Origin: Romanomermis culicivorax
Taxonomy: Eukaryota > Nematoda > Enoplea > Mermithida > Mermithidae
Direction: 5' to 3'
Assembly (NCBI GenBank): GCA_963922205.1
Contig: CAWUHX010000255.1
Location: 372,001-436,000, forward strand
DNA: 64,000 nt
This document shows, piece after piece, positions 1 to 11,993 of this stretch (within the stretch, counting starts at the first letter, position 1; the number at the start of each line of letters is the position of its first letter). Both the position numbers and the translations under genes were made by a program. A model generated the notes under the pieces. It saw nothing but the letters and a program-made list of their open reading frames with translations. It searched no databases and was not told where the DNA came from.

Positions 1-25
1 AAAAAATTACATTTTGAAAACTTAC

Positions 26-89
26 CGGTACTTTGATCATCGCCACCGATTTCTACTTTCAGGCTCTGTAGGGACGCTCCAAATTTAGG
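26..89 (-). CDS. possible 64-nt internal exon (weak)
   Basis: On the minus strand a pyrimidine-rich acceptor (TTCTTTCCAG) is followed by 64 nt, then a strong donor (TACCG|GTAAGT). One reading frame is open and ends in ...VEIGGDDQST. No domain is visible and the continuation lies left of the window. It may be an exon of an unseen minus-strand gene or chance splice-like sequence. Confidence 0.2.
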
Positions 90-1083
90 CTGGAAAGAAT
101 CAGGCGGACGAATCACATTTGGTGCAAGAGGTCACGTTTTTCTCCTAGCCTACTTTGAACAGATAATCGAGGATTTGACTCCTTTGCGGTTCTTTGTAGT
201 TGATCAGCAGTTTTGACGTCGCCAAAAGGAAATTTGAGTGTTATGTACATTATTTGCGACAAAGGCTTACCGTCATACAAAAAATAACTTTTTCTCTCAA
301 AAAACAAAATCTAACTCACTCCACCGCCACTCAATCCTCCTATTCCGTCGAAAATCCTGCCGTAACCAACATAGTCTGACACTTCGTAACAAGTGCTCAG
401 CGTTGAAATTGATAAAAATAGGTAAAGAAAAAAGACCATATTTTTCCAGTGATACTATACACAGAATAACGATCAGAAATTTGCTCCGTTCAGCGTGGTG
501 TAGTTCTCTTATCGATAGAGTAAACAGAGAACTTGTCAGATGTTAGGGTGACAAACACTCGAAGGCATACAAAATGCAGATTCACACGAAGTAGTGACTG
601 CGAGAAATCCTCTACGATGTTGTAATTAACCTCAATGACATGGTCAAATCTTGATCGAGGTTCAATCCAAAACAAAAGTGCTAGTTATTACCTTGCTCCT
701 ATGAATGTGGTATCAAGTACTCTGAAAATTTCGTGCCGAGCTACTTTTTTGCGTGTCGTTGCGACTGCCATTTTAAAGAAAATGTGTTGAATAAGTTGTT
801 TGTACAACTGAAAAGTACTGATAACGATTGAAGAGGATCACCGCGAGCTCGACAGTATGTCGTTAATGCTGAGTTGGTGTTGGTGAGAAAAGTTTGGGAG
901 AAAACAGTCCATCATTTTTTGTGTTTTTATTTGCAGTTTCGGTGTCTCCTGTTTTTGCTGAAACTATGAGAGAGTAAACGACAAAAAATGCATGCCAAAT
1001 GGAACACCTAAAGAAGATTTACGTTTGTGAGTACTCTATCTCGAATATTGATCATTTTTGGATTTGGCACATATAAATGACAA
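90..1083. other. no recognisable gene
   Basis: Several short overlapping open frames lie on both strands, none with family-like composition. I see no clean repeat except the segment at 520-592. Confidence 0.5.
520..592 (+). repeat. diverged copy of the serine-protease 5' flank
   Basis: This stretch shares CAGAGAACTTGTCA, AGGGTGACA, GGCATACA and a trailing ACAC in the same order and near-same spacing with 49801-49880, which lies just upstream of the PAN/trypsin start codon. It may be a relic of a paralogous promoter or 5'-UTR, or a short dispersed repeat. Coding similarity does not obviously follow it here. Confidence 0.35.
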
Positions 1084-1351
1084 CATGAACAAAAAAAGAC
1101 CATGTTTGGAAAACAATCGAAGTCAAGTCAATGCACAAAATCATGAAGTCCGCAGGTCCCTGGAAGGTATGAAAATTGAATGCGAAAACCTGAGAAGCCG
1201 AGCAAAGGAAGATTTGAGCAATGCGAAAAGATCGATTTCGAAAATGGTGGATTTTGGTACTCGTCTGCCTTCCGATAAGTCTCAAGCTATTTTTAAGCAT
1301 GATAGGGAAACAGGCAAAGCTTGCTCCTGTATTTATTATCGTAAATCATGA
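1084..1351 (+). CDS. hypothetical small ORF, helical and charged
   Basis: An ATG-initiated frame of about 88 codons encodes a charged, Glu/Lys/Arg-rich, probably helical peptide (segments such as RSLEGMKIECENLRSRAKED) and ends in a Cys/Tyr-rich tail. A second frame overlaps from 1221 and continues to 1457 with plausible composition, as if one frameshift divides a longer old reading frame. I recognise no family. It could be part of a decayed transposon gene or a pseudogene. Confidence 0.25.
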
Positions 1352-1943
1352 ATCGGACATGAATTTATCAGAATTAGCTACTGTTTCGTCGAAAGGTTCA
1401 TTAAGAAGTTCAATTTGGATACTTGAAGAGCATATAGGTCAAAGCTGCAAAAAATGAGTCTATCCGAAGAAACATCATTTTCATTTAGCGGGAGAAAAAA
1501 ATCAAAATTCGCAGTTGAGCAACGCTTGTTACAGGCCAGAACCAAAATTTCAGCTTGGAATGTGAAAAACTGGGCTTAAAAATATGTTATTAAAAGTTGG
1601 TTAATAAAGACCTGACAGAATTCAAATATTTTATTTTCAACATTAACACATGATTCATAACTTTGTATCTCAAAATATTTTCGCATAACATGTTCTCGAT
1701 GTGCATTCCAATCTCTACACCGTCGTAGCCGTAATATCACAAAAAAAATTTCAGGAGATGATAATTAAAATATCTAGACCCACAGTTAGTTCGCACACTG
1801 TTGCAGTAGACAAAAAATGTACAGTTGACACAATACAGGTTTCCCTCAAGAGTAATCTACAACAAGCATTGATGAGAAATTTTACAAATTATGATACTTT
1901 TTGCGCAATAGTGTGTTTTATGCACCTGTTGCCAACTGACCAA

Positions 1944-2551
1944 AGAGAAGCACAACGAATTGTTTTAGCAAGCCCAAAGTATACTGTCATTGATGGTTTA
2001 CTGCATTTCTTAAGTGGTGAAGAAAATCTCAATCCTAAATTAGTTAATACCTAGGGACATGATTGCAGAAATTCTAGAAGCATGCCATGATGACGTTTTT
2101 GCCAGTCATTTTGGGCTTTCCTGTACTCTATCCAGGATTTGCCTGCATTGTTATTGGCCTACTCTTTTTCATGATATCCGAGAACATTGTCTAAACTGCC
2201 TCCATTGTGCTATGCGAAAATCCCCCACAAAACGTGCTACCAGTTACTGGACCCTTTGATGGTGTTGCTGTCAATCTTTTGGGACCCTTACTCATGAGTG
2301 ATAAAGGCAACAAATATGTCATTGTTTTTATGGAACATTTGACAAAGTATACAACTGCCGTAGCCATACCAGATGGAGTGACAGTAGCCAAAATTTTTAT
2401 TTCTGAGATTGTTTTGCATTTTGGCGCCCCTCATTGTCTATTGTCTGATGAAGGATCAGTAATTTTTTTACAAGTACGTTCCCTTCCAAATTATGGTTTA
2501 AACTGGCATTTTTGGACTCCCTCAGATGCCAGCTATCCAGATCAGTTCTAA
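1944..2551 (+). pseudogene. decayed Ty3/gypsy-type integrase fragment
   Basis: Three broken frames together show the order of a retroelement integrase. First comes the pre-integrase linker (ASPKYTVIDGLLHF). Next is the H2C2 zinc-binding domain (EACHDDVFASHFG ... YWPTLFHDI ... CLNCLHC, then MRKSPT). Last is the start of the catalytic core (VTGPFDGVAVNLLGP, DKGNKY, HLTKY, IVLHFGAPHCLLSDEGS). The first catalytic Asp of the usual V-D-L-L-G-P is Asn here, the frame shifts after the zinc-binding domain, stops interrupt it, and the core ends before the Glu motif. No protease, RT or LTR is visible nearby. It is not the same family as the intact element at 35049-49723, whose linker and core are quite different. 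Confidence 0.8.
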
Positions 2552-2672
2552 AATCCAGGCACTCATGGCATTCAGGAACTCATTTGCATAAAATCTGCAC
2601 ACATCTCACAAAGTCCTTGTCACTATAGAAAAATCCTACCAACTTCAAGAATCCAACCTGGTCCACCAGCCT

Positions 2673-3241
2673 ATGGATTTTTTACAGCAGGCGATGGACC
2701 ATTCCTGTAGTTCAAAGCCTCAGATCCCGATGCATCCTTCTTGTCAACAATCGCCCAATTCATCCTCGTCGTACCATAGCGCCTCATCTATGGCCTCCCG
2801 CAAGAGGGAGAGTGCCACTCCAAGCAAAGCCGGCCAATTTCGAGTGCCACCTGAGCCAACCAGTTTTGCCGCAGCTTTGCCATTGCAGCTGCAACGCTTT
2901 CAAGGTCCCCTGCCCGACTCCAAACATTCGTGTTTGCCTATCGTCATCGACAATCGCTGACACCGCTGACGCCCAGCTGTCGCACAATTCACCGATACTG
3001 GGACGAAACAACCTTGGAGAGGCCCATTGAGGAATTGTTGTCCCAGTTCGCCAATCGATTCCACTGCCTGTTTCATGGTTCGTATGGTCCCCGATACTGG
3101 GAATTTCTGGACATCCAAGGGGCCCAAATTCACCATCGAGGACGCCAACCCGCTGGACGCCAAATCCATCGATTACGCAGTGGCCCACATGAAATATTTG
3201 GCCGCTGATTATTACAACAAACAGCGTAACGACGCCTTGTG
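2673..3241 (+). pseudogene. GC-richer, frameshifted coding-like stretch of unknown family
   Basis: Base composition rises above the surroundings. Successive plus-strand frames look protein-like: a Ser/Pro-rich start with MASRKRESATPSKAG, a middle with HRYWDETTLERPIEELLSQF, and an end with IDYAVAHMKYLAADYYNKQ before a TGA at 3241. At least two frame changes are needed to read through, so it is probably a dead copy of a host or retroelement gene. It follows the integrase fragment by about 120 bp, but no link is shown. A 181-codon minus-strand frame over the same DNA looks like a shadow. Confidence 0.3.
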
Positions 3242-3475
3242 AACTGCGGGTGCTGATTGGGCATTTTTTTGGTATTTTTGGTATGATATTGATATTTTTA
3301 GTTTCTTTGTAGCAGAATGCTTTCAACATACAAATTGAACATTTTTGTCAATCAATAATCAGACAGACATGCAGCAAACATAGATATGCTACAGGTGTAT
3401 TTAAATAATGTTATACTTGAATTAATTATTTTTATAATGCAAAAAAGGCACAAGCATTTCAAAAAACTAAATTTA

Positions 3476-3520
3476 AGGGTCATTTATACTTGCCTTTTTC
3501 GGTGGAACGGAATGGAATGG
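3476..3520 (+). repeat. left terminal inverted repeat of the 3.6-kb element
   Basis: Matches the complement of 7067-7110 with a few substitutions (for example GGGTC against GGGCC). Confidence 0.8.
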
Positions 3521-6390
3521 AATGCAATCGACAGAATGCAATGGAATGGAACCGAAATTTGCATTGTGTTCGGCTTGGTTGGAGCTTTCCATCGGTTGTT
3601 CTCAGCAAAATCGCACTTATACTTTCTGATCGAAAGTGGAAATTGAAACTCAAACAAAAATTGCACAATTTTATTAATTTCTGTGTACAAAAATGTTTCT
3701 TGCATCCACCTTTAAATTTCATTTGCAATGGATATATCGACAGCCCCGAAAAAAATTTTCATTTCCGGACTGGTTGTTCTCGATTCTGACCATTGTTTTT
3801 GGCCAAATCTTGCTTTTTGAGGGGAAAAATTTGGAAAAAGAAATTTTGGGGTTAGGATCAGACACACACTGCAAGAATTTTCCAGGGGTGTCCTCGGACT
3901 TTTCATTGAGGGGAGATAAGGGGTAGGTGAGCAAAGAAACAAAAGAAAGCTCCACAAGCATGTTTTTTCTACAAAATATGCACAAAAATAATCAAAAAAG
4001 CTATATTGAAAATTGTTCACGGGGTGTTTTTTCGGGACAGATGGTCCCCATGGTCTCAGGTAGGAGGGTATACTCCCCTGCCTCCTCTACTTGCATGTAT
4101 GGCAAGGATATGGAACAGATGCATTTTGGCGAATTTTAGGGGGTCCAATTTTCAAAATTTTTTTTATTTCAAGGACTTTAATAATCATCATTATTTGTTA
4201 CCCATCTAGGGCGCGGGTTTCAGCACATTTTTCAGAAAAATCAACACGTCAACTTTCTAAACTTTATGGAACGATTGTTCCTTCCTTAGCGTAAATTGAA
4301 TTCAAAAGGTTCAGGGAAGTAGTTGTCGGAAACTTGTACTCGTAGCTTTTCTAAATTTCTAGGACACAGACTTTTTGAACAGAAAATTTGAATCTAATTC
4401 TTGAAGTAAATTTCCAGACAATCGATTTTCCAGCATCGCAGCACTGTTTTTTTCTCGCCCGACTTTTCGCCAAATGAAGAAAGGGGTCTAAATTTTCCCC
4501 AATTCTCCTCAAGTCATTTTTTCTTGAAAATGCTCATATACGCTTTATTCAAGTGTTCCTGAGCTTCTTAGAACATTCTGATATTTGTCGAGACATTAAC
4601 TCATTAAAATTGAAAAGAAATTAAAATTTTCGAGTTTGAAGTCCACGCATTGTGTAACGGATTTTCTATCAGACTATCCAATAGCATAATGGCTTTTAAT
4701 TAGATAAGAAATCGACTGTTTAGGCCACTAAAATGAGAAGTGAGAGGCTAAAAAACAAGTTGTTTCCGGTGCGCGGCGCCGGAAAAATTCTTGGGTATTA
4801 AAATTCTGCGGCGCTGGAAAATCAATTTTCCCAACACTTACATATTCCAAGAAATAGATTCGAAATTTTTGTTCAAAAATCGTAATTTTTAGAAATTCAT
4901 CATTTGAAAAATTTTACTATCAGTTACATATTTATTCGTAAACTTTCAAAAATCTGACCGGAAAGCAAAAATACTTTCCTTAAGCTTTCGAATTCAATTT
5001 ATGTTAAGAGGGAAACAATTGCTTCCGAAATTTTAGAGAGTTGAGGCGTAGATCTTTCTCAAAAAATATTTCAATGGAAAAATGCAGATCTTCATGAAAT
5101 AGGAAGATAAAATATTGAAGATAACCAATTAAAACTTGAGGTAATATTTTTTAGGTGACGAAAACTATTGAAGATAAAATGTTAAGTGAAGATAGACATG
5201 CTAAGAGCCGCTACTGAGCTAGGTAATGAAGAATATGATTATTAAACTTATAACTGGCGCGAAGCACTGTAAATTTTGAGATTCGGACCTGTTAAAATGC
5301 ACCAAAATGCATCTTTTTCGTATCCTACGCCAAATTTTTTTCTTCTTCCGAATATTTCGCCTTCAAAAAGCGTGATTTGGGGGGAAAAAGCGGATTGTCA
5401 ATACCCAAAAATTTTTTCGGTGCTTCGCGTTGGAAATATCGAAATTTTTTTGGGCTCTCACTTCACTTGTCATCATAAACGTGTTAAAAGTTGCTGTCTG
5501 ATGTAATTCAAAGTCATTACGGTTTTGGATAGTTGACCTTACCCAAAATTTTTTTCCTCATTTTCTGAAAATTTTCAATGTTTCCAACAACGATTATAAT
5601 GTGGCCGTGAGTTCTGCATTTTTGGTATATACGCAAACATTCTCGTGTTTTCAGTGACTAAAGTGCAAAAATGAGGAAAATACTAGTCCGGTAAGTCACA
5701 TTGAACTAGTGAACAACAGATTGGTATTCAACAACAATTGAAAACATATTAATGATAGATTTTCCATGAATTGAACTGCCATTAACATTTCTGTGATTCA
5801 AGTAAAGAATATCGAAGTCAGCTTATTTCTTGTTCTTGAACGATGGAACAAATTTTTGGAGGCTGGAAAATGAGTTTTCGCAACATCTGAATGTAAATTT
5901 GAATCCGAATACATTGTAAATAGCTCCTCATTTCGCCGCGAAAATTTTCGAACTTTTATATTCTAAAACACAGGAAAATGAATCTATGCAACAGACATTG
6001 CTGAATAGGAGCTTCAACATACCTGTAAGAAGTCCCACCAGTCGGGGAGAGGGGTAAACCCAAAATTTGGGTTGGGGGTTCCAAAACTTTCGAAATTTTC
6101 AGGTTTTTTCGAGGTTTTTTGGGACTCTGCCGTAAAAGGCCAAAAATAGCTATTTTTTGCAAATAAAAATAAGAAATGGGATATTTCAATTGAAACTGTT
6201 GGAGGTTAATTTGCTACGATTGCACCTGATAGAAAACAACGACTATCATACGCATACCAGCACTTGGCCCCGGAAAATTTTCACCAAGGTTCTGAATCCC
6301 CAAAATTTTTTTCGAAAATGAAAATCTTGCCGAAAACTTTTTCCTCGATCGTTTTTCCCCTCAAAAGATCCCATTAGAGGGAAAACGGGT

Positions 6391-6545
6391 GCTTGGGGGG
6401 GGGGGGTAAACCCCCAAATTTGGAGGGGGGTCGAAAAAAGTCGAAAACTTTCCCAAGAAAGGCAGTTTTTCCAATTTTTTCGAGTCTGGGGGGGGTTGAG
6501 AAAAGAGTTGGCCGAGTTGGGGGGAGGTCACACCCCATAGCCCCC
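6391..6545. repeat. G-run cluster
   Basis: Several runs of 6-10 G (about 6396, 6424, 6488 and 6520) and paired C-runs lie inside the 3.6-kb TIR element. The composition would allow G-quadruplex or hairpin structure. It is also a place where read or assembly errors are likely. Confidence 0.6.
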
Positions 6546-7066
6546 CCAAATTACAGGTATATATGACTTTAAACTCGAAACTTTCAATATTTTTCTTCGA
6601 TTTAAATGAATTAACACCTCTTAAAATATCAGAATGTTCGAAAAAGCTCGCAAACACTTGAATAAAGCGTATTTGAGCATTTATGAGCGAAAAAGCGACT
6701 TGGGGGAAAATATGGAAGCAAATTTTGGCCCTTCCCACATTTGGGGGGAGATCGGCGGGAAAAAACCATGATTGGGACGGGAAATTGCATATGAGAACTA
6801 GAAAAGTAATTCGGGCTTGTTAAATTTGCCAAAAAAAATTTTAAAGCATCGAAAAACATGCGAAATTCGCTCAAATATCGAAAATGAAAATTGAATTTTT
6901 CCGTCGGAGTTGTGTGCAGACGGAGCATTCAAACCGAAATTTTTTTGCGCGACGCAATCGAAATTCTTCGGTTCGGTCGACTTCGGTTGACTTCACTTAT
7001 ACTTTCCATCATTCTTCCGTGCGATGAAAACTGCTATACTCTCTCAATGCGCGGAAATACTGCTTC

Positions 7067-7110
7067 CGTTCCATTCCGTTCCGCCGAAAAAGGCAAGTAT
7101 AAATGGCCCT
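7067..7110 (-). repeat. right terminal inverted repeat of the 3.6-kb element
   Basis: Complementary to 3476-3520 and followed directly by the TTA duplicate. Confidence 0.8.
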
Positions 7111-7113
7111 TTA

Positions 7114-8552
7114 CTTTATCCGCACGTAAATATTAATACTTGAACCTTTTCGCTGACATTTTTCTCTCATTTCAAAAAAAATGTGTAAATCAATTCGATA
7201 AATTTAGCAACTACGCAAATTAAAAATAGAAATCTTTGGAGATAAAAAAATTCATTACAGTGAACAAGGAAACTCCTAATAAGCCAAAAGCATGGCCACA
7301 GTATTGTTACTTGCTTTTCATTACTTTTGGTTCTGAAACGAGAATATGAAATGCAATAATACACTTTTGATATAAAAAATTTGGAGTTTTTCCACACTAA
7401 TTGATTCAATTCTGAAAATCGTCCCCACCCGGTTTTTGACCAAATTTTGTGTACATGTCACCCAGAGCTCTGAATGAGGCAAAAATTTCTTATCCAACTC
7501 CCAAAATTGTGGGAGCTACAATGTTTTTTGTAAACCAAACTTTTTGAAGAATTTACAAATTTCTTCCGGGCCACATGTTCATCTTGAAAATCTAGCTTGC
7601 GATGCTAAAACTTGCAGCCCTGAACGCATTTTATTCTAATTCCGGTTATGCTATTAAGAAAATTCTGCATTGCATAGTTCTTTCGAAAAAGTGTAAAGCG
7701 GTCATAAAATCGAATTTTTGATTCGATAATTTATGCACTGACTAGATGCCCATAATTTATGACGTGTAAAATGGAATTTTTCGATACTTGGCCAAAGCAA
7801 TAGCCCCACTGGCACAGTTTATCCTTGAAATTTTGGGGTACCTACCGTAGGTTTGGATTTGTGACAGAATTAAAAATATGAAAATGTATAAGCTTTTGCA
7901 ACGAAGTAGGAAAGATACATGGTTCTCAAATTTTTGGAGTAGAATGGAAAAATTTTGCCGAAGTCAGTTAAGGACCTTGGATACGTCAAAACACAGAATT
8001 TGGTCAAAACCTCAGATGGTCGAGCAAGGATCCCTGGACCTCTTGGCATGGAATGACTCCTATTGTCTGTTTTATGCTTGTAAATAGTATGTAGAAATGG
8101 AAAGTGTAAGTACTGTTTCGTAATCACAATTTGCTGCAAACCATATTTCGTCATCATGATTTGCTGCAAAACGATAGAAACAACAATCGTCGAGAAAGGC
8201 CAAATATTCGCAAAGTTATTACTGGTCTAAGTTTCGAGATTTTTCTTGACACTAGATTAAGGTTGCATTTGCATACTTTGGAAATATTCACAGGGAGTCC
8301 CGTGATATGACCCTACTGAAGATATGCTACATTTGAGCTGAACAGTTAAAATACACACTATTTAAGGGGTGGCAATTTCGACTCCCAAACAAACTGTAAC
8401 AACTTTTGTTACAGTATACCTATAGTATGCTAAATAGTATTATGTTATAGCTCACATCGAATTCTACATGCTTGCAAATTTTCATGTCCGTCCAGTGAAT
8501 AGTATTTTCACAATACCCTCCCGAGATTGTGAAAATGATTATGCTGATATAT
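7114..8552. other. anonymous AT-rich DNA, no gene seen
   Basis: No family-like frame is visible. At 8116-8171 two imperfect copies of a roughly 31-bp unit (TTCGT-ATCA--ATTTGCTGCAAA) sit head to tail. Confidence 0.5.
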
Positions 8553-9041
8553 TCAGGGCTGTTCTTAGGGGGGCGAACTGGGGGGCCACCATACATGCAC
8601 GGTGGGGGGGGGTATGGGGGGGGGTTTTGACCCCCAGCAGACTTTGATTGACACCCAGCAGATTCTTGCTGGCCCCCAGCAGATTTGACCACCCCAGCAA
8701 TGATCCAGAAGATGACAAAGGAAAATGAGCAAGTGAGAAGAGAAAGTCATCATAAAAATAGGAATGATGCTGTAGTTGAACAATTTTTCTAAATAAAGCA
8801 TACTTGAAGTCCAAAAAAGTAACATTAAAACTTTAAAAAGTGCAGTAATAGGCAAATAATTTCCCATATCTGACTAATATAAAATAAAGACTATGCTGCT
8901 TGGATATTACAAGACCTATCGAAGATCCTTTTTCGTTATCAGGAACAAAAAAAATTTTGTATTCCACCCCTGTCCTAGCTGACCCCCTGCAGAATTTCTA
9001 TGCTGTGCATGTATGGGGGCCACCCAGGGCTGCTAAAAATT
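8553..9041. mobile_element. possible small TIR element with G-run ends
   Basis: The left part has CAGGGCTG, then GGGGGGCCACCATACATGCAC. The right part has GTGCATGTATGGGGGCCACC, then CAGGGCTG-type sequence, so about 20 bp are inverted across a 0.4-kb interior. Long G-runs follow the left arm (8608-8630), and CCCAGCAGA-type units repeat four times (8634-8698). Target duplication and exact ends are not clear. Confidence 0.35.
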
Positions 9042-9158
9042 TGGGGCGGCTAAAAATTTTCCAGCATATGCTTGAAGAATGCCTTTTTATCAGCCCTTAA
9101 TAACATCGTCTATTTTTGTATGCAAACAATACGAAATTCCTGCAAACACTCTTTGTAG

Positions 9159-9174
9159 ATGATGAAATTAAAAC
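9159..9174 (+). repeat. left target-site duplication of the RTE LINE (16 bp)
   Basis: ATGATGAAATTAAAAC occurs here and again at 16418-16433, at the two outer edges of the RTE sequence. Confidence 0.85.
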
Positions 9175-9186
9175 TCCTTCTTCCTA

Positions 9187-9770
9187 GTGTTAGTTCCGCT
9201 AAATGGCAGGGTTCCCTTGTCAACATGCCCATCTCCACTTGGCCCGGTCTTGGGCGTCTTCCAGGGCTGTGCCCACTTTTTGCATGTCTTCATTGATGCG
9301 TTCCATCCAGTGCTTCTTTGGTCTTCTTCCTCATGGCCATCGACCATGCGGGTTCAGTCGCATCACCATCTGTGCCATCAAGTTCTCATCGCTACTTATT
9401 ACATGTCTATACCATCGTAACCTTCCTTCTCACATCCTTTCCATAATGGATGCCACACCCATGTGCCTTCGAACATTATCATTAAGAACATGGTCGAATC
9501 TTGTTAAGCCTAGGGCCCATTGTAGCATTCTCATTTCCATAAGGTCGAGTGTCTGTTCATGCTTGGAGCTCACTGGCCAACATTCTGACCCATAGAAGGC
9601 AACAGGGCAGACCATGGTATTGTAGACTTTAGCCTTAAGTCAGATTGGCATCCCAACATGGCAAAGAATGCCTGTGACCTGGCGACACTTCATCCTGGCC
9701 GCATTCATGCAGGCCCTTGCATCTGGGAGCGTATCACCTTCACTGCTGATGATGGAGCCAAGGTACTTAA
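9187..9770 (-). pseudogene. RTE reverse transcriptase C-terminal portion
   Basis: The minus-strand frames encode KYLGSIISSEGD at the right edge, then DARACMNAARMKCRQVTG, AFYGSECWPVSSKHEQ and EMRMLQWALGLTRFDHVLND. This is the conserved tail of RTE polyproteins. The next residues toward the N-terminus lie on the far side of the inserted TIR element, at 13957. Confidence 0.85.
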
Positions 9771-10970
9771 GACACGATTTCTGAGAAGTTCTACTTTCTC
9801 TATGATAAGTTGAAAATTAATCATACCTCAAAATCAGATATTTTGGGTAGTTTCGTGCGCTGAGTTCCATGGTACCATTTGTTTTGCTTATAAACGAAAA
9901 TTCGCGCGGCTACAGTATGCCAAAGTTTGAAAATTGATGATTTTTTTGCATTTTTCAGTGGTCTTACTATCCAAGCGATATTTCATGATCGGATTGATCT
10001 TATTTGATGAATGAATATTCATTTTACAGAGGAGAGAATAAGCTCTCTTCTGATGTAACATTTACAGTAAACGATTGCATATTACACTTTTTAATAGAGT
10101 TTAATGTATCAAAAACGAGCTGTCAAAATTGAAAAAATTTTGTTTATGGGCATTCCCGAGCACCTTCCCATTGGAAGCCGCAGAATTTTATTTTCTTATA
10201 TTGTAGCCCATGCATTTTTACTGCTTTGGTTAAATTTTCATCAAAATTTTTGTACCGTTTTGGGAGCTGCACTGCTCTGAAGAAGGCATACTTATGAAAA
10301 TTCGATAAAAATCATTGTATTTGCCGTGTGGCCCTTGTCTACCCCTTGGGATATATTTATTAGCTGTACTGCAGAATTATCAAACAACTAACAGACTATA
10401 GTTTGATGTATTAATTGTTTCACAAGCAAACATTTTACACTCTGCAAGAAAGTTTGAACAGTCAAAAAGTAGAAGTGAAAATGAAGAAAAATCCTGATTT
10501 GAGGCACTTCTGAGCATCTTCACCGACCATGCCCCAGAATTTTATCTTTTTATTCTACTGTTCACACATTTCTACAGTAAATGTGAAAGCAGCATAGCGA
10601 TTCGAATACCCCTGAAGAGCTACATAGATCCAAAGAAAGCAAATCCTGAAAATCGCTCAAAAATCAATTTTTTTGCATTTTTGTGTTTTTATGCAGTAGG
10701 TTCATTATATCAATACTGGAACCGGAAAATACATTAAAAAGGCCACAACTTTTCAGACATGTTGTAGAAAAACAGTGATTTATGATTTTAACTTTTTTGT
10801 CTACTTAATAAATTCTGTTCAATTCCGTTGAGTCACTGATCTAAAACGATGATACAAGCACCCAGTCCCCAATCAATTTTCACCAAGCTGATTCAAGTCA
10901 CTGATCCAAAAGGATGATACATGCCCCCGCCTAATCAAGCCTCACAAAGTCTATGTCATTCACCTGAAAA
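9771..10970 (+). repeat. left inverted arm of long-TIR copy 1
   Basis: Base-pairs with 12727-13956. For example, GTTTGATGTATTAATTGTTT near 10400 is answered by its complement near 13310. The inner limit is approximate. Confidence 0.8.
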
Positions 10971-11993
10971 AGAAAAATCCCAAAGCCCGCTGTGTGAATA
11001 GCAGGTTGATACCTGTATTTGCAAGTCATTCCACGTTTGTCATATACATTTAGGGACATGACTAATCTCAGGAACAAATCACTAATCTAAATCACCATTG
11101 ACGATTTTTTTTCTACTCATACAGCAAATCTTGGAAAAATTTTTGTTAGAAGGCTTATTTGAAAAGAAATGAGTACTTTGTGTTATCTACAAAAATTTGA
11201 ATATGGAAATACTGTAATTACCAATAGCATTGCACAGATAACATAAGCAGCAAATTGTTTACTGAAAACTAAAATATTTTCTTATTTCGCTTGGTAATTT
11301 CTTTTTAGTCAGTCATACATACATACAAGAATCGACACAAATGAATTTGATGTAACAAATTTTTGTTTTCTTTACCTTTAGGGTATTATTAGCTGTATTT
11401 GCTGACATCTATCTTAATATGAAGTAAAAAATAGTTGGTCAAGTTGATATGTCATGAAAGATCGGATCATGATCTGACAATAGTTTCCTGTTACCTGGTC
11501 CACTAACACACTCTATTTATTTAGAAATGATCAAAGCAGTGGTCACAGTCTGAGCAAACAGAACCTTACTAGAGATTATAAAATCAATTTCAAAAATTTT
11601 GAAATGGTTAGAAAAGAAAGAGTGATCATCAAGGAGCCCGTTTCATGAAGGAAAAGTTTACTGAATGAACTCAAAGAGTCTTCCATAATTTTCAACAAAA
11701 TTTTGGCTCCAACCCTGCTCCGATCATTTCAAAAAGAATGCAGTACACTGATACTTAGCCGGATATATTCTTATCATGTGTTTTCATTGATATTTTTTCA
11801 TCAGACAAACTTCAGGGATGTATTCGGCTCAATTCTGATCTAAAATTTACTGCAATAGGAACTGTAGGAGACCACTTCTCAACTTTAACGACTTTCAATT
11901 GGTTGTTAGTGGCATGTTGGTGTCATACAAATACATAGGGGGTGCCATCATTTAAGAAAAATTAATTATGATCCTACAATAAACTGCACAGTA

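Larger units (their letters stand above)
3476..7110. mobile_element. 3.6-kb TIR DNA element, TTA target duplication, non-coding
   Basis: The ends are inverted copies over at least 43 bp: AGGGTCATTTATACTTGCC on the left against GGCAAGTATAAATGGCCCT on the right, each continuing into a GGAACGGAATGGAA-type tract. TTA flanks both sides (3473-3475 and 7111-7113), as in PIF/Harbinger-like elements. Inverted similarity resumes inside: 4480-4665 pairs with 6550-6710, both carrying ATACGCTTTATTCAAGTGTT or its complement. No transposase frame was found, so it looks non-autonomous. The start AGG-C-CAT-TATACTT resembles the smaller TTA-flanked elements at 55775-56143 and 60809-61343. Confidence 0.8.

Noticed and set aside
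2784..3329. 181-codon minus-strand frame
   Set aside because: Looks like the shadow of plus-strand coding-like sequence. Composition is not protein-like.
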